Below, piece after piece: positions 8,165-19,048 of a DNA stretch of 64,000 nt. A program made the translations under genes and the position numbers. The DNA lies in contig NZ_JAIXHL010000013.1 in NCBI RefSeq assembly GCF_030145815.1, positions 1-64,000 of the forward strand, read 5' to 3'. Within the stretch, counting starts at the first letter, position 1, and each line of letters begins with the position of its first letter. The notes beneath the pieces are model-generated. The model ran no database searches. It was not told the DNA's origin and saw only the letters and a list, made by a program, of their open reading frames with translations. Source of the DNA: Sphingomonas sp. (GTDB lineage Bacteria; Pseudomonadota; Alphaproteobacteria; Sphingomonadales; Sphingomonadaceae).

Positions 8165-9273
8165 CCGCCGTCCTCGAACGCTACCAGGCGCTGGTCGCCG
8201 CCGGCGAGCTGCGCGCCGACCCCGATCAGGCCGCCGCCGCGCGCCGCCTCGCCCATCTCGCGCACGAACTCGAACAGGGGCCGCGCAAAGGCAGCGTGCT
8301 GTGGCGCCTCGCCCGGCGCGCGCCCGAGGCGCCGCGCGGCGTGTATATGTGGGGCGGCGTCGGGCGCGGCAAGTCGATGCTGATGGACCTGTTCTTCGGT
8401 TGCGTCCGCATCGAGCGCAAGCGCCGCGTCCATTTCCACGAGTTCATGATCGAGGTGCACGCGCGCATCGCCGAGGAACGCAAGAAGGAGGCGGGCGACC
8501 CGATCCCGCCGGTCGCCAAGGCGCTCGCCGAAAACCTCCGCCTGCTCGCATTCGACGAGATGGTGATCAACAACACCGCCGACGCGATGATCCTCAGCCG
8601 GTTGTTCACCGCGATGATGGCCGAGGGGCTGACCGTCGTAGCGACGTCGAACCGCCCGCCCGACGATCTCTACAAGGACGGGCTGCAGCGCGACAGTTTC
8701 CTGCCGTTCATCGCGTTGCTCAAGGACAAGCTCGACGTCCTGCCCCTGAACGGCCCGACCGATTATCGCCGCGACCGGCTGGGCATGATGGACATGTGGC
8801 TAACCCCCAACAGCCCCGCCAACACCGCCACCCTCTCCGCCGCCTTTTTCCGCCTGACCGACTACCCGGTCGAGGACCGTGCGCATGTGCCGAGCGAAGA
8901 CCTCGCGGTTCAGGGCCGCACGCTGCACGTGCCCAAGGCGCTGAAGGGCGTCGCCGTCTTCTCGTTCAAGCGCTTGTGCGAGGAAGCGCGCGGCGCGTCC
9001 GACTATCTCGCCATCGCGCGGCGCTATCACACCGTCATCATCGTCGGCATCCCGCGCCTCGGCCCGGAAAACCGCAACGAAGCCGCGCGCTTCGTCACGC
9101 TGATCGACGCGCTGTACGAGCATAAGGTCAAGCTGCTGGCGATGGCCGACGCGGCGCCGATCGACCTTTATGCCGAAGGCGACGGCAAGTTCGAATTCGA
9201 ACGCACCGTAAGCCGCCTGATGGAAATGCAGTCGGAAGAGTATCTGGCGCAGGGGCATGGCGCGGCGGGCTGA
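8161..9273 (+). CDS. zapE: Cell division AFG1-like ATPase ZapE
   Basis: 370-residue AFG1/ZapE family P-loop ATPase. Walker A GGVGRGKSM lies near residues 65-73, Walker B is LLAFDEMVI and an Arg-finger region SNRPPDDLYKDGLQRDSFLP follows, all as in the family. The C-terminus is YLAIARRYHTVIIVGIP...RFVTLIDALYE, also typical. ZapE associates with the Z-ring in E. coli; AFG1 relatives act in mitochondrial protein quality control. The start overlaps the preceding stop codon. Confidence 0.93.
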   Translation: MTAVLERYQALVAAGELRADPDQAAAARRLAHLAHELEQGPRKGSVLWRLARRAPEAPRGVYMWGGVGRGKSMLMDLFFGCVRIERKRRVHFHEFMIEVHARIAEERKKEAGDPIPPVAKALAENLRLLAFDEMVINNTADAMILSRLFTAMMAEGLTVVATSNRPPDDLYKDGLQRDSFLPFIALLKDKLDVLPLNGPTDYRRDRLGMMDMWLTPNSPANTATLSAAFFRLTDYPVEDRAHVPSEDLAVQGRTLHVPKALKGVAVFSFKRLCEEARGASDYLAIARRYHTVIIVGIPRLGPENRNEAARFVTLIDALYEHKVKLLAMADAAPIDLYAEGDGKFEFERTVSRLMEMQSEEYLAQGHGAAG

Positions 9274-9831
9274 TTATCCCGCCACCGCCTCCGCCAACTC
9301 CGTCCCCCGCCCGGTGAGGCCATAGAGCGCCACCGGCGGAAACCGGTCCTCCAGCCGCCGCGTCACCAGATCCTGCCCGATCATCGCCTGCAGCGTCAGC
9401 GACAGCGCGCGCGGCGTCACCGGCGCGAGCCGCGACTGAAGCGCGTTGAAGCGGGTCCAGTCGTCGCCCAGCCCGCCCGCCACCGGCAATGTCCAGCGCG
9501 ACAGGTCCGGCGCCTCCAGCCCCAGCCGCACGCGCGCATCCTCGATCCGCTCGCACGCTGCGCCGATCGCCCGACCGCTGTCAGTTAGCACATATTCGGG
9601 GCGCAGCGGGTGGCCATGGCCGGGATTGGGCATCACCCAACCCTGCTCGCGCAGATACGCCAGCGTCCGCGTCAGGCTGTTGCGCGACAGGCTGAACCGC
9701 CGCTCGATCACCGCGAAGCGCGATCCGCTCTCGCGGCTGAGCAACGCCAGCACAGGAATCGTCCACCGCCCCGCCGCCAGCCGCTGCAACACCGCACTTG
9801 TCAGAACCGGATCATTCACGCGCTTGACCAA
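9274..9831 (-). CDS. HxlR-type winged-helix transcriptional regulator
   Basis: About 185 residues. The N-terminal winged helix reads RWTIPVLALLSRESGSRFAV, then RRFSLSRNSLTRTLAYLREQ and GWVMPNPGHGHPLRPEYVLT, the HxlR layout of a recognition helix and wing. The C-terminal half is a separate alpha-helical region of unknown role. The frame is open to 9912, but that would overlap the divergent gene. TTG 9831 or GTG 9819 are the realistic starts; neither has a good ribosome binding site. It is divergent from the VOC gene at 9878, which it probably regulates. Confidence 0.75.
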   Translation of the reverse strand: MVKRVNDPVLTSAVLQRLAAGRWTIPVLALLSRESGSRFAVIERRFSLSRNSLTRTLAYLREQGWVMPNPGHGHPLRPEYVLTDSGRAIGAACERIEDARVRLGLEAPDLSRWTLPVAGGLGDDWTRFNALQSRLAPVTPRALSLTLQAMIGQDLVTRRLEDRFPPVALYGLTGRGTELAEAVAG

Positions 9832-9877
9832 ATCGCAATCTACTATACAAATGGAACCATAGACTCGGGAGGACGAT
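9832..9877. promoter_or_regulatory. Divergent promoter region between regulator and VOC gene
   Basis: The 46-bp gap is AT-rich compared with its surroundings and contains CTATAC and CATAG arms of a loose inverted repeat. GGGAGGA at 9868-9874 is the ribosome binding site of the VOC gene. A TTGACC at 9824-9829 could serve as a -35 box. Operator assignment is by position only. Confidence 0.35.
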
Positions 9878-10294
9878 ATGGCAAGCGAAGCTACCCTTGA
9901 TGCGATCAACACCGCGATTTCCTATGACGGCGGACTGACCTGCGCGCTCAGCGTCACCAGCCTCGACCGCTCGATCCCGTGGTACGAAAACGTGCTGGGG
10001 ATGACGCTGATGTACCGGATGGACGAGATCGCGTGGTGCGAACTGACCTCGTCGGTCGCGCGCGTCAGCGTCGGCCTGTCGCAGGTCGAAAACGCGGGCG
10101 GCCCCGGCGGCGCGACGCTGACCTTCGGCGTCACCGATCTCGACGCGGCCAAGGCGGCGCTGGACGCAGCGGGCGTACGGCAGGACGGGCCGATCAACGA
10201 AATCCCCGGCATGGTGCGCCTGCTCACCTTCTACGACCCCGACGGCAATGCGCTGATGTTCTATCAGGACCTCTCCGGCGACGGTGAGGGTTAA
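9878..10294 (+). CDS. VOC (glyoxalase/bleomycin-resistance) family protein
   Basis: 138 residues with one vicinal-oxygen-chelate domain: TCALSVTSLDRSIPWYENVL at the start and VRLLTFYDPDGNALMFYQDL at the end, the common glyoxalase-like frame with the DPDGN motif. It is probably a small metalloenzyme or a binding protein of unknown substrate. The ATG is preceded by GGGAGGA. It is divergent from an HxlR regulator, suggesting induction by a small molecule. Confidence 0.85.
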   Translation: MASEATLDAINTAISYDGGLTCALSVTSLDRSIPWYENVLGMTLMYRMDEIAWCELTSSVARVSVGLSQVENAGGPGGATLTFGVTDLDAAKAALDAAGVRQDGPINEIPGMVRLLTFYDPDGNALMFYQDLSGDGEG

Positions 10295-10337
10295 GCCGGG
10301 TCTAGCTCTGCACGTGGAGGCGGCGTAGCATCACCCG

Positions 10338-11768
10338 ATGCTGCGCCGCCTGCTCTTCCTGACCCTCGCCGTAGCAGCACTGCCCGGCGCGCGTCAGGCC
10401 GATCCTGCGCCGCAGAACTGGTACGTCATCGCCGACGATGCCGGCGCGGTGCTCGGCCACGCCAGCACCGCCAGCCGCACACTCCCGGACGGACACGAGA
10501 CGATCGAACGGCGCGAACTCCGGCTGGCCGATGGCGAACGGCCAGCCGCGACGCTCACCGACACGACCACCACCCGCTTCGACGCATTGGGCCGCCCGCG
10601 GCTGATCGTCACCGAATCGCGCGACAGTCGCACCATCCGCCGACTCGAAACCCGCATCGCGGCGACCAGCGCAACCGTCACCCGCCAGAGCGAGAGCGGG
10701 CGCCACGTCACCCGTATCGCGCTGCCGCCCGGCACGCGCTTCGACAATGGCGAAGGGTTGATGCGCAGCTGGAACGGCGACTCGACGCTAAGCTTCCTTA
10801 ACCTCAACCCCGCCGCCGGGCTGGTCGAGCGCATGACGATCGAACGCGCACCGAGCCAGCGGCCCGGCACGCTGACGGTGCTGCGCAAGCGCTATGAGGG
10901 GACCGAGCTGCGCGGGATCATGCGGCTCGATCTCGACGCATCGGGACGCATCGTCGCGGCGATCCAGCCGATGTTCGGCGTCGCGGTCACCACCCGCCCC
11001 GCCGACCGCGACACCGCACTGCGCTCACATCCGCCCTACCGCCTGCTGCGCAATGTCATGGCCAAGTCGCCGGTGCGGATCGGCCCCGCCGCCGCACAGG
11101 GCCGTATCCGCTACCGCTTCGGCTTCATCGACGGCATCGCCTTTGCTCCGCCAGCGACCGGGGAACAGCGGGTGAGCGCCGACGCGACCGGCATCACGCT
11201 CGATATCTGCGCGACCTGCGGCCTCGGTCTTCCCAGCGATCCGGCGACCCTTGCCGATGCCCGCCGCGCCACCGCCTGGCTGCAGCATGACCATCCCCGC
11301 GTCATGGCGCTCGCCCGCCCGGTGATCCGTCGCCAACTCTCGCCCGCGCGCACGATGGAGGAGCTGGCTATCCGCGCCCGCACCGTCATGCAGCGCATCG
11401 ACTTCACCGGCCATCGCAGCGCCGCCGACGCGCTGGCCCATGGCGCGGGGGATTGCACCGAGGATGCGGTGGTGCTCGCTGCGCTCGGGCGCGCGGCGGG
11501 TATTCCGACCCGCGTCGCCAGCGGCCTCGTCTATTCGCGCGAACGCTATCACGGCGTCAGCAACGTGTTCATGCCGCACAGCTGGACGCTCGCCTATGTC
11601 GACGGCGCGTGGCGCAGCTTCGACATGTCGCTCGACGGGTTCGATGCGACGCATATCGCGCTCACCATCGGCGATGGCGACGCGCGCTCGATCACGGCGG
11701 CGGGACAGCTCGCCAGCCTGCTCGACTGGCAATCGCTGGCAGAGGTCAGGACGCGGGCTTCGCCGTGA
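10338..11768 (+). CDS. Exported transglutaminase-like (papain-fold) protein
   Basis: 476 residues. A short hydrophobic N-terminus (LLFLTLAVAALPGA) looks like a signal sequence. Residues about 25-330 form a beta-rich region without recognised motifs. The C-terminal part is a transglutaminase-like domain with the catalytic triad visible: C373 in GDCTEDAVVLAALGRAAGIP, H414 in MPHSWTLAYVDG and D429 in SFDMSLDGFD. Such bacterial proteins are peptidases or amidases rather than crosslinkers. The last 23 nt overlap the end of the convergent gene at 11746. Confidence 0.8.
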   Translation: MLRRLLFLTLAVAALPGARQADPAPQNWYVIADDAGAVLGHASTASRTLPDGHETIERRELRLADGERPAATLTDTTTTRFDALGRPRLIVTESRDSRTIRRLETRIAATSATVTRQSESGRHVTRIALPPGTRFDNGEGLMRSWNGDSTLSFLNLNPAAGLVERMTIERAPSQRPGTLTVLRKRYEGTELRGIMRLDLDASGRIVAAIQPMFGVAVTTRPADRDTALRSHPPYRLLRNVMAKSPVRIGPAAAQGRIRYRFGFIDGIAFAPPATGEQRVSADATGITLDICATCGLGLPSDPATLADARRATAWLQHDHPRVMALARPVIRRQLSPARTMEELAIRARTVMQRIDFTGHRSAADALAHGAGDCTEDAVVLAALGRAAGIPTRVASGLVYSRERYHGVSNVFMPHSWTLAYVDGAWRSFDMSLDGFDATHIALTIGDGDARSITAAGQLASLLDWQSLAEVRTRASP

Positions 11769-12183
11769 CCGGCTGCGGCGCATCGTCATAAACCACCGGC
11801 AGTTCGGGCAGGGTCGCATCGGCCGGATCCTCGACCATCGCTACCGCCTTGGGATCCTTGATCCCGCCGACGATGATCATGTCATAGTCTTCGTCCGGGG
11901 TCGCGACCTCGATCGGAGTCGGCGCCACATCCTGCGCCGCCGCAGGCAGTCCGACCACCGCCGCCGCCAGCGCTGCAGCGGCCAGGGCCGGCCGCACCGG
12001 CAGCGTGTAACGCACGCACACCTCGGTCTCGCACCCCTTCAGGAACGCGACCCGCTCGCCATCGCTCCAGCCCGACAGGTCGAACACCTCGCGCTTGCAC
12101 ATGCGACAGAAATCACCGTCCAGGATCGCGGCCAGATCGGCCTTGTAGGGACAGGGGGTGTCGATCTTCGGGAACTTGGCCAT
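11746..12183 (-). CDS. Small protein with FCxxC zinc-ribbon-like N-terminus and a membrane segment
   Basis: 145 residues. The N-terminal 60 carry C11, C26, C29, C51 and C56 in the arrangement GDFCRMCKREVFDLSGWSDG...GCETEVCVRY. This resembles a small domain, FC-x2-C-x-K-V-x-D-(L/F)-(S/T), found at the start of scattered membrane proteins in other phyla (recalled, not searched); metal binding is inferred. A hydrophobic stretch (about 66-83, LAAAALAAAVVGLPAAAQ) follows and then an acidic tail. The domain would therefore be cytoplasmic and the tail outside. Start MAKFPKIDTPCPYK is chosen because the longer frame lacks family character. It is tail-to-tail overlapping with the transglutaminase gene. 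Confidence 0.7.
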   Translation of the reverse strand: MAKFPKIDTPCPYKADLAAILDGDFCRMCKREVFDLSGWSDGERVAFLKGCETEVCVRYTLPVRPALAAAALAAAVVGLPAAAQDVAPTPIEVATPDEDYDMIIVGGIKDPKAVAMVEDPADATLPELPVVYDDAPQPVTAKPAS

Positions 12184-12250
12184 GGCATGCGCTCCGGTCG
12201 TTTGCGCGAGCTTAGCCCAATTCGCGCCGAGTGTCAGGCACGGAATACCT

Positions 12251-12274
12251 TCGATGTTTCTACAATAATCGAAA
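12251..12274. promoter_or_regulatory. ArsR operator, upstream copy
   Basis: A 24-bp element that starts TCGATGTTTC, with TTTC...GAAA dyad symmetry. It is a direct repeat of the element at 12300-12323, with 19 of 24 positions identical and the copies 49 bp apart. Being AT-rich in a GC-rich setting and flanking the arsR promoter, it is the likely binding site of the ArsR repressor. Confidence 0.6.
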
Positions 12275-12280
12275 TAATTC

Positions 12281-12309
12281 TTGCTCCCCGAACAACGATT
12301 CGATATTTC
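12281..12309 (+). promoter_or_regulatory. arsR promoter, probably leaderless
   Basis: TTGCTC (12281-12286), a 17-bp spacer and TATTTC (12304-12309) would start transcription at about 12316, next to the ATG at 12317. There is no Shine-Dalgarno sequence. The promoter lies between and under the two operator copies. Confidence 0.45.
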
Positions 12310-12323
12310 CACAATCATGGAAC
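12300..12323. promoter_or_regulatory. ArsR operator, downstream copy over the start codon
   Basis: Second copy of the 24-bp element (begins TCGATATTTC, contains the dyad TTCC-N8-GGAA). It overlaps the predicted -10 box and the arsR ATG, so a bound repressor would block initiation directly. Confidence 0.6.
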
Positions 12324-12655
12324 TTAAAGACGACATCGCGGCCGTGACGGCCCTGTCCGCCTTGGCGCAGGAGCATCGCCTCGCGCTCTTCCGCCTGCTG
12401 GTCCAGGCGGGACCGGAGGGCCTCCCCGCCGGGGCGATCGCCGAAAAACTGGGCGTCCCCGCGTCGTCGCTGTCCTTCCATCTCGCCCATCTCAACCGCG
12501 CGGGTCTGGTCAGCCAGACCCGGCAGGGACGGTCGCTGATCTATGCCGCCGACTATGCCGCGATGAACGGCTTGCTCGGCTATCTCATGGAAAATTGCTG
12601 CGGCGGCGCGGGATGCGCGGCCCCGGCCGAACAGTCCGAAAGGAAATCCGCATGA
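12317..12655 (+). CDS. arsR: Arsenic-responsive ArsR-family repressor
   Basis: 112-residue winged-helix regulator: LSALAQEHRLALFRLLVQAG, the helix-turn-helix LPAGAIAEKLGVPASSLSFH and LAHLNRAGLVSQTRQGRSLI wing. C94, C95 and C100 in the C-terminal MENCCGGAGC form a thiol cluster suited to As(III) or related metalloid binding, as in C-terminal-site ArsR proteins. It is first gene of arsR-arsI-arsC-acr3. ATG 12317 lacks a Shine-Dalgarno sequence and lies at the predicted transcription start. The stop overlaps the arsI start. Autorepression is inferred from the two operator-like repeats. Confidence 0.93.
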   Translation: MELKDDIAAVTALSALAQEHRLALFRLLVQAGPEGLPAGAIAEKLGVPASSLSFHLAHLNRAGLVSQTRQGRSLIYAADYAAMNGLLGYLMENCCGGAGCAAPAEQSERKSA

Positions 12656-13122
12656 AGCGTATGCATGTCCATGTCGGCGTCACCGATCTCGATCGCTCGA
12701 TCGCCTTTTATTCCACGCTGTTCGGCGCGGAACCCAGTGTGACCAAGCCGGACTATGCCAAGTGGATGCTGGAGGATCCGCGCGTCAATTTCGCGATCTC
12801 CAGCGGCGACCACGCCGTCACGGGGATCGAGCACCTCGGCATCCAGGTCGAGCATGGCGACGAGCTGGTCGAGGTCTACGGCCGCCTCAAGGCTGCCGAC
12901 CGCCCGGTGCTGGAGGAAGGCGCGACGACCTGCTGCTACGCCAAGAGCGAGAAGAGCTGGATCGCCGATCCCGATGGCGTGGTGTGGGAAGCGTTCCTGA
13001 CCGAGGGCGAGGCCACCGTTTACGGCGACTCCCCCGCCCTGTCGGCGCTGTCGGACAATGCCCGCCCCGATGCATGCTGCGCGCCGCAGATCGCGCCGGC
13101 TCCGAAATCTGCCTGCTGCTGA
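12652..13122 (+). CDS. arsI: ArsI/CadI-family C-As lyase (VOC metalloenzyme)
   Basis: 156 residues; matches the ArsI/CadI family almost throughout (RMHVHVGVTDLDRSIAFYST, FGAEPSV..DYAKWMLEDPRVNFAIS). The thiol pair C94-C95 in GATTCCYAKS binds trivalent organoarsenical in ArsI, and H5, H61 and E113 are candidate Fe(II) ligands. ArsI cleaves the carbon-arsenic bond of methylarsenite or trivalent aromatic arsenicals. The C-terminal tail holds further Cys pairs (DACCAPQ, SACC), usual in this family. Translationally coupled to arsR. The presence of arsI suggests that the operon handles organic as well as inorganic arsenic. Confidence 0.9.
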   Translation: MKRMHVHVGVTDLDRSIAFYSTLFGAEPSVTKPDYAKWMLEDPRVNFAISSGDHAVTGIEHLGIQVEHGDELVEVYGRLKAADRPVLEEGATTCCYAKSEKSWIADPDGVVWEAFLTEGEATVYGDSPALSALSDNARPDACCAPQIAPAPKSACC

Positions 13123-13132
13123 GGATCGCACG

Positions 13133-13564
13133 ATGGAGCCGGTCGATATCGTCATCTACCACAACCCCGATTGCGGCACGTCGCGCAATACGCTGGCGAT
13201 GATCCGCAATGCCGGGATCGAGCCGCATGTGGTGGAGTATTTGAAGACCCCACCCAGCCGCGCGCTGCTGGTCGAGCTGCTCGCCCGCGCCGGAGCGACG
13301 CCGCGCGACTGGCTGCGCGAGAAGGGCACGCCCTTTGCCGAACTCGGCCTCGACGATGCGGCGCTGTCCGACGATGCGCTGATCGATGCGATGATGACGC
13401 ATCCGATCCTCATCAACCGCCCGGTCGTCGTCTCCCCGCTCGGCGTCGCACTTTGCCGCCCGTCCGAAGCGGTGCTCGACCTGCTCCCCACCGCCCAGCG
13501 CGGTGCCTTCGCCAAGGAAGATGGCGAGCGCGTCGTCGACGCCGCCGGCAACCGCCTCGCCTGA
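13133..13564 (+). CDS. arsC: Glutaredoxin-dependent arsenate reductase
   Basis: 143 residues. Catalytic C14 lies in [19 protein letters not shown], the ArsC thioredoxin-fold signature, and [11 protein letters not shown] contains a conserved Arg of the anion site. Reduces arsenate to arsenite with glutathione and glutaredoxin; the product would leave through Acr3, encoded next. Length is normal for plasmid-R773-type ArsC. It starts 10 nt after arsI; GAGGA at 13121-13125 is the ribosome binding site. Confidence 0.94.
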   Translation: MEPVDIVIYHNPDCGTSRNTLAMIRNAGIEPHVVEYLKTPPSRALLVELLARAGATPRDWLREKGTPFAELGLDDAALSDDALIDAMMTHPILINRPVVVSPLGVALCRPSEAVLDLLPTAQRGAFAKEDGERVVDAAGNRLA

Positions 13565-13574
13565 CAGGGACGCC

Positions 13575-14621
13575 ATGACCGACACTGCATCCCCGCTGGG
13601 CCTGTTCGAGCGCTGGCTTTCGCTCTGGGTCGCGCTCGCGATCCTCGCCGGCCTCGCGCTCGGCCTGATGGCGCCGGGCGTCACCACAATGCTGGCGGAG
13701 CTTGAGGTTGCCTCGGTCAACCTCGTGGTGGCGGTGCTCGTCTGGGCGATGATCTACCCGATGATGGTCGGGGTCGATTTCGCCAGCATCCGCGACGTCG
13801 GGCGCAAGCCCAAGGGGCTCGTCATCACGCTGGTGGTAAACTGGCTGATCAAGCCGTTCACCATGGCCGCGCTGGCGATCCTGTTCTTCGACTTTATCTA
13901 TGCCGACCTGATCCCGCGCGACCTGGGCCAGCAATATATCGCCGGGCTGATCCTGCTCGGTGCCGCGCCCTGCACCGCGATGGTGTTCGTCTGGGCCCAG
14001 ATGACCAAGGGCGACCCCGCCTATACGCTGGTGCAGGTGTCGGTGAACGACCTTGTCATGATCGTCGCCTTCGCCCCGATCGTCGCGCTGCTCCTCGGCG
14101 TCACCGACATCGTCGTGCCGTGGGAGACGCTGCTGCTCTCGGTCGCACTCTATGTCGTGATCCCGCTCGCTGCGGGCGCACTCACCCGCCGCCGGGTGAT
14201 CGTCAGCCATGGCGGCGACGCAGCATCGGTCGATGCCTTCACCGCGCGGCTCAAGCCATGGTCGATCATCGGCCTGCTCGCCACCGTGCTGCTGCTGTTC
14301 GCGTTTCAGGCGACCACGATCGTCGCCAACCCGCTGCTGATCGCGCTGATCGCGGTGCCGATCCTGATCCAGTCCTATGCGATCTTCGCCATCGCCTATG
14401 CCGCAGCGAAGGCGTGGCGCGTGCCCCACAACATCGCCGCACCCTGCGCGCTGATCGGCACGTCGAACTTTTTCGAGCTGGCGGTGGCGGTCGCGATCGG
14501 CCTGTTCGGCCTGTCGAGCGGCGCGGCGCTCGCCACCGTCGTCGGCGTGCTGGTCGAAGTACCGGTGATGCTCAGCCTCGTCGCCTTCGCCAACCGCACG
14601 CGGGGGAGTTTTCCGTGCTGA
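13575..14621 (+). CDS. acr3: ACR3-family arsenite efflux permease
   Basis: 348-residue membrane protein with ten predicted helices. ACR3 hallmarks are present: the Cys in [21 protein letters not shown] (fourth helix) and the Glu in [15 protein letters not shown] (ninth helix), both needed for transport in studied members. Exports arsenite by proton exchange. Starts 10 nt after arsC with CAGGGA upstream. It ends only 7 nt before the stop of the convergent TPR gene, leaving no room for a terminator. Confidence 0.95.
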   Translation: MTDTASPLGLFERWLSLWVALAILAGLALGLMAPGVTTMLAELEVASVNLVVAVLVWAMIYPMMVGVDFASIRDVGRKPKGLVITLVVNWLIKPFTMAALAILFFDFIYADLIPRDLGQQYIAGLILLGAAPCTAMVFVWAQMTKGDPAYTLVQVSVNDLVMIVAFAPIVALLLGVTDIVVPWETLLLSVALYVVIPLAAGALTRRRVIVSHGGDAASVDAFTARLKPWSIIGLLATVLLLFAFQATTIVANPLLIALIAVPILIQSYAIFAIAYAAAKAWRVPHNIAAPCALIGTSNFFELAVAVAIGLFGLSSGAALATVVGVLVEVPVMLSLVAFANRTRGSFPC

Positions 14622-14628
14622 TCTGCAC

Positions 14629-16299
14629 CTATTGGCCGCCCACCGACAAATTCCAAGCGGCGCGCACCTGCCCCACGAAAATCGGGCGATAGGTGCGCAG
14701 CTCCTGCTGCGCTGCTGCGTCGAACCCGGCTAAGCCGCCGATCCGCTCCTGCGCCCCGCGCGCGGCGGCCCGATAGAGCGCACGCACCTCCGGCATTCCT
14801 GCGCCTTGCCGCTGCAAATGCGTTGCCAGCGCCCAATAACCGCCGATCCGGTCGGGATGCGACCGCGCATAGCCCGAACGGATTGCCATCGCGCGCCGAT
14901 ACAACGCTTCGGCGTCCGCCCCGCGCCCCTGTGCCGCCAGATTCGCGGCCAGATTGTTGTAGCTTGTCGCAATCCGGGGATGTCCGGCAGGGAGTGCCCG
15001 CTCGTTCAGCTGAACCGCCTTGCGATACAACGGCTCCGCCTCCGCCAGTTTGCCCTGAACGCTCAGATTATAGGCCAGGTTGTTATAACCCGCCGCAATC
15101 TCCGGATGTCCGGGCGGCAGCACCGCCTCGCGCATCGCCAGCGCCTTGCGCAAGAACGGCTCGGCCTCGCCATATTTGCCCTGCAGGGTCATGTTGTAGG
15201 CGACATTGGCATAGCTGGCGGCGATCTCGGGATGCCCCGCTGGCAGCGCCGCCTCGCGGATCGCCAGCGCGCGGCGATAGAGCGGCTCGGCCTCGGCCGG
15301 GCGGTTCTGGTCGTCCAGATTGGACGCAAGGTTGTTATAGGCCTGGCCGACCGCCGGATGTCCGGTGGGCAACGCCGCCTCAAGCGTCGCCAGCGCCCTA
15401 CGGAACCAGGTTTCCGCCTCGCGATACCGCGCCTGTCCGTTCAGGTTGAAGGCAAGATTGGTGTATGCATCGGCCAGACGCGGGTGCCCGGCGGGCAGCC
15501 CCTGTTCGACCATCGCCATCGCGCGGCGGTGGATCGGCTCGCCGTCCGCAAACCGCCCCTGATTGTCGAGCGCAGCGGCAAGGTTGCTCAAATTGGTGGC
15601 AATCGCCGCATGGCCCGCCGGCAGCACCTGTTCGTGGATCGCCAACGCCTTGCGATACAGCTGCTCCGCTTCGGCATAGCGCCCCTGATTATTCAGGTTG
15701 AACGCGATGTTGTTGTAGCTGGCGGCGATGTCCGCATGCGCGGCGGGCAATGCCTGTTCGCGTATCGCCAGCGCCTTGCGGTACAGCGGCTCAGCATCGG
15801 TGTAGCGCCCCTGCCGGTCGAGATTTCCGGCGAGGTTGTTCAGGCTCGTCGCAATGTCGAGATGCCCGGCCGGCAACGCCCGTTCCCGCATTGCCAACGC
15901 CTTGCGATAGATCGGCTCGGCTTCCGGCGACCGTCCCAGCGCGTCCAGATTGCTGGCCAGATTGTTGAGGCTTGCGGCGATCCCGGGATGTCCGGCGGGC
16001 AAAGTCTTCTCCGCCAGCGCTAGCGCGCGCCGGGCATAGGGTTCCCCCTCTTCGGCCACACCCGCCTGAACTGCGATATTGGTCAGGGCGAGCAGCAGGT
16101 CGAGGCACTGGTCGGCATCGGGGCGGCTCGCCTCGCACTTGACCAGTTCGGCCTTCAACGCCGTCAGCGCCCCCGCAAAGTCGCCGCGTCCAAACGCCGA
16201 CGTCGCAGCATCACCATAGGGCCAACGCTGTGCGGCCTCGGCGGGAACCGCACCAGCGCACAGCGCCAGTGCGACGAAAAGCGGGGAATTTGCCTTCAT
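14629..16299 (-). CDS. Exported TPR protein with nine near-identical 42-residue repeats
   Basis: 556 residues with a signal peptide (MKANSPLFVALALCAGAVPAE, cleavage near AEA). Residues about 25-96 form a capping region with a Cys-x9-Cys pair (C55, C65). Residues 97-474 hold nine kinesin-light-chain-type TPR units of exactly 42 residues, each running from LPAGHP..IA to YRKALAIRE. The last 45 residues (RGAQERIGG...AAAQQELR...W) match the C-terminus of the second TPR protein at 28504. It is likely a periplasmic scaffold; partner unknown. The start ATG is 8 nt from a TAGACT -10 box (16307-16312) and lacks a Shine-Dalgarno sequence. The layout resembles TPR-CHAT proteins, but no CHAT domain follows. 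Confidence 0.85.
   Translation of the reverse strand: MKANSPLFVALALCAGAVPAEAAQRWPYGDAATSAFGRGDFAGALTALKAELVKCEASRPDADQCLDLLLALTNIAVQAGVAEEGEPYARRALALAEKTLPAGHPGIAASLNNLASNLDALGRSPEAEPIYRKALAMRERALPAGHLDIATSLNNLAGNLDRQGRYTDAEPLYRKALAIREQALPAAHADIAASYNNIAFNLNNQGRYAEAEQLYRKALAIHEQVLPAGHAAIATNLSNLAAALDNQGRFADGEPIHRRAMAMVEQGLPAGHPRLADAYTNLAFNLNGQARYREAETWFRRALATLEAALPTGHPAVGQAYNNLASNLDDQNRPAEAEPLYRRALAIREAALPAGHPEIAASYANVAYNMTLQGKYGEAEPFLRKALAMREAVLPPGHPEIAAGYNNLAYNLSVQGKLAEAEPLYRKAVQLNERALPAGHPRIATSYNNLAANLAAQGRGADAEALYRRAMAIRSGYARSHPDRIGGYWALATHLQRQGAGMPEVRALYRAAARGAQERIGGLAGFDAAAQQELRTYRPIFVGQVRAAWNLSVGGQ
14878..16011 (-). repeat. Nine tandem 126-bp repeats inside the TPR gene
   Basis: The DNA repeats with a strict 126-bp period, matching the 42-residue TPR unit. 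Motifs such as CTTGCGATA and GGATGTCCGG recur at equal positions in successive units. Conservation is strong enough for recombination between units, so copy number may vary between strains. Confidence 0.85.
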
Positions 16300-16331
16300 C
16301 GCCCACAGTCTAGCCAGAATCACCCGTGAAT

Positions 16332-16354
16332 AAACTGACGTTTAGCGTCGGTTT
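16332..16354 (-). terminator. Hairpin at the end of the methionine operon
   Basis: On the minus strand AAACCGACG-CTAAA-CGTCAGTTT forms a 9-bp stem (one wobble) immediately after the metH stop codon and is followed by ATT. It also lies just upstream of the TPR gene promoter. Confidence 0.55.
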
Positions 16355-16355
16355 C

Positions 16356-18962
<2,607 letters not shown>

Positions 18963-18972
18963 TTTAGTCTTT

Positions 18973-19047
18973 CGTCGCCCCGGCGAAGGCCGGGGCCGCT
19001 AGATTGGGTGCGGTAACAGGGCGGCCCCGGCCTGCGCCGGGGCGACG
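18973..19047. repeat. Inverted-repeat element between the two metH genes (family D)
   Basis: Two 27-nt arms (18973-18999 and 19021-19047) are inverted copies of each other, and each arm is itself a small hairpin built on GCCCCGGCGAAGGCCGGGGC. The outer motif CGTC..CCC resembles elements at 22277, 39274 and 42535. It fills nearly all of the metH gap and would form a strong RNA structure in the operon message. Confidence 0.75.
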
Positions 19048-19048
19048 G

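Noticed and set aside
14878..16011. Possible CRISPR-like or satellite array
   Set aside because: The 126-bp period is in frame and encodes TPR units; there are no short repeats with unique spacers.
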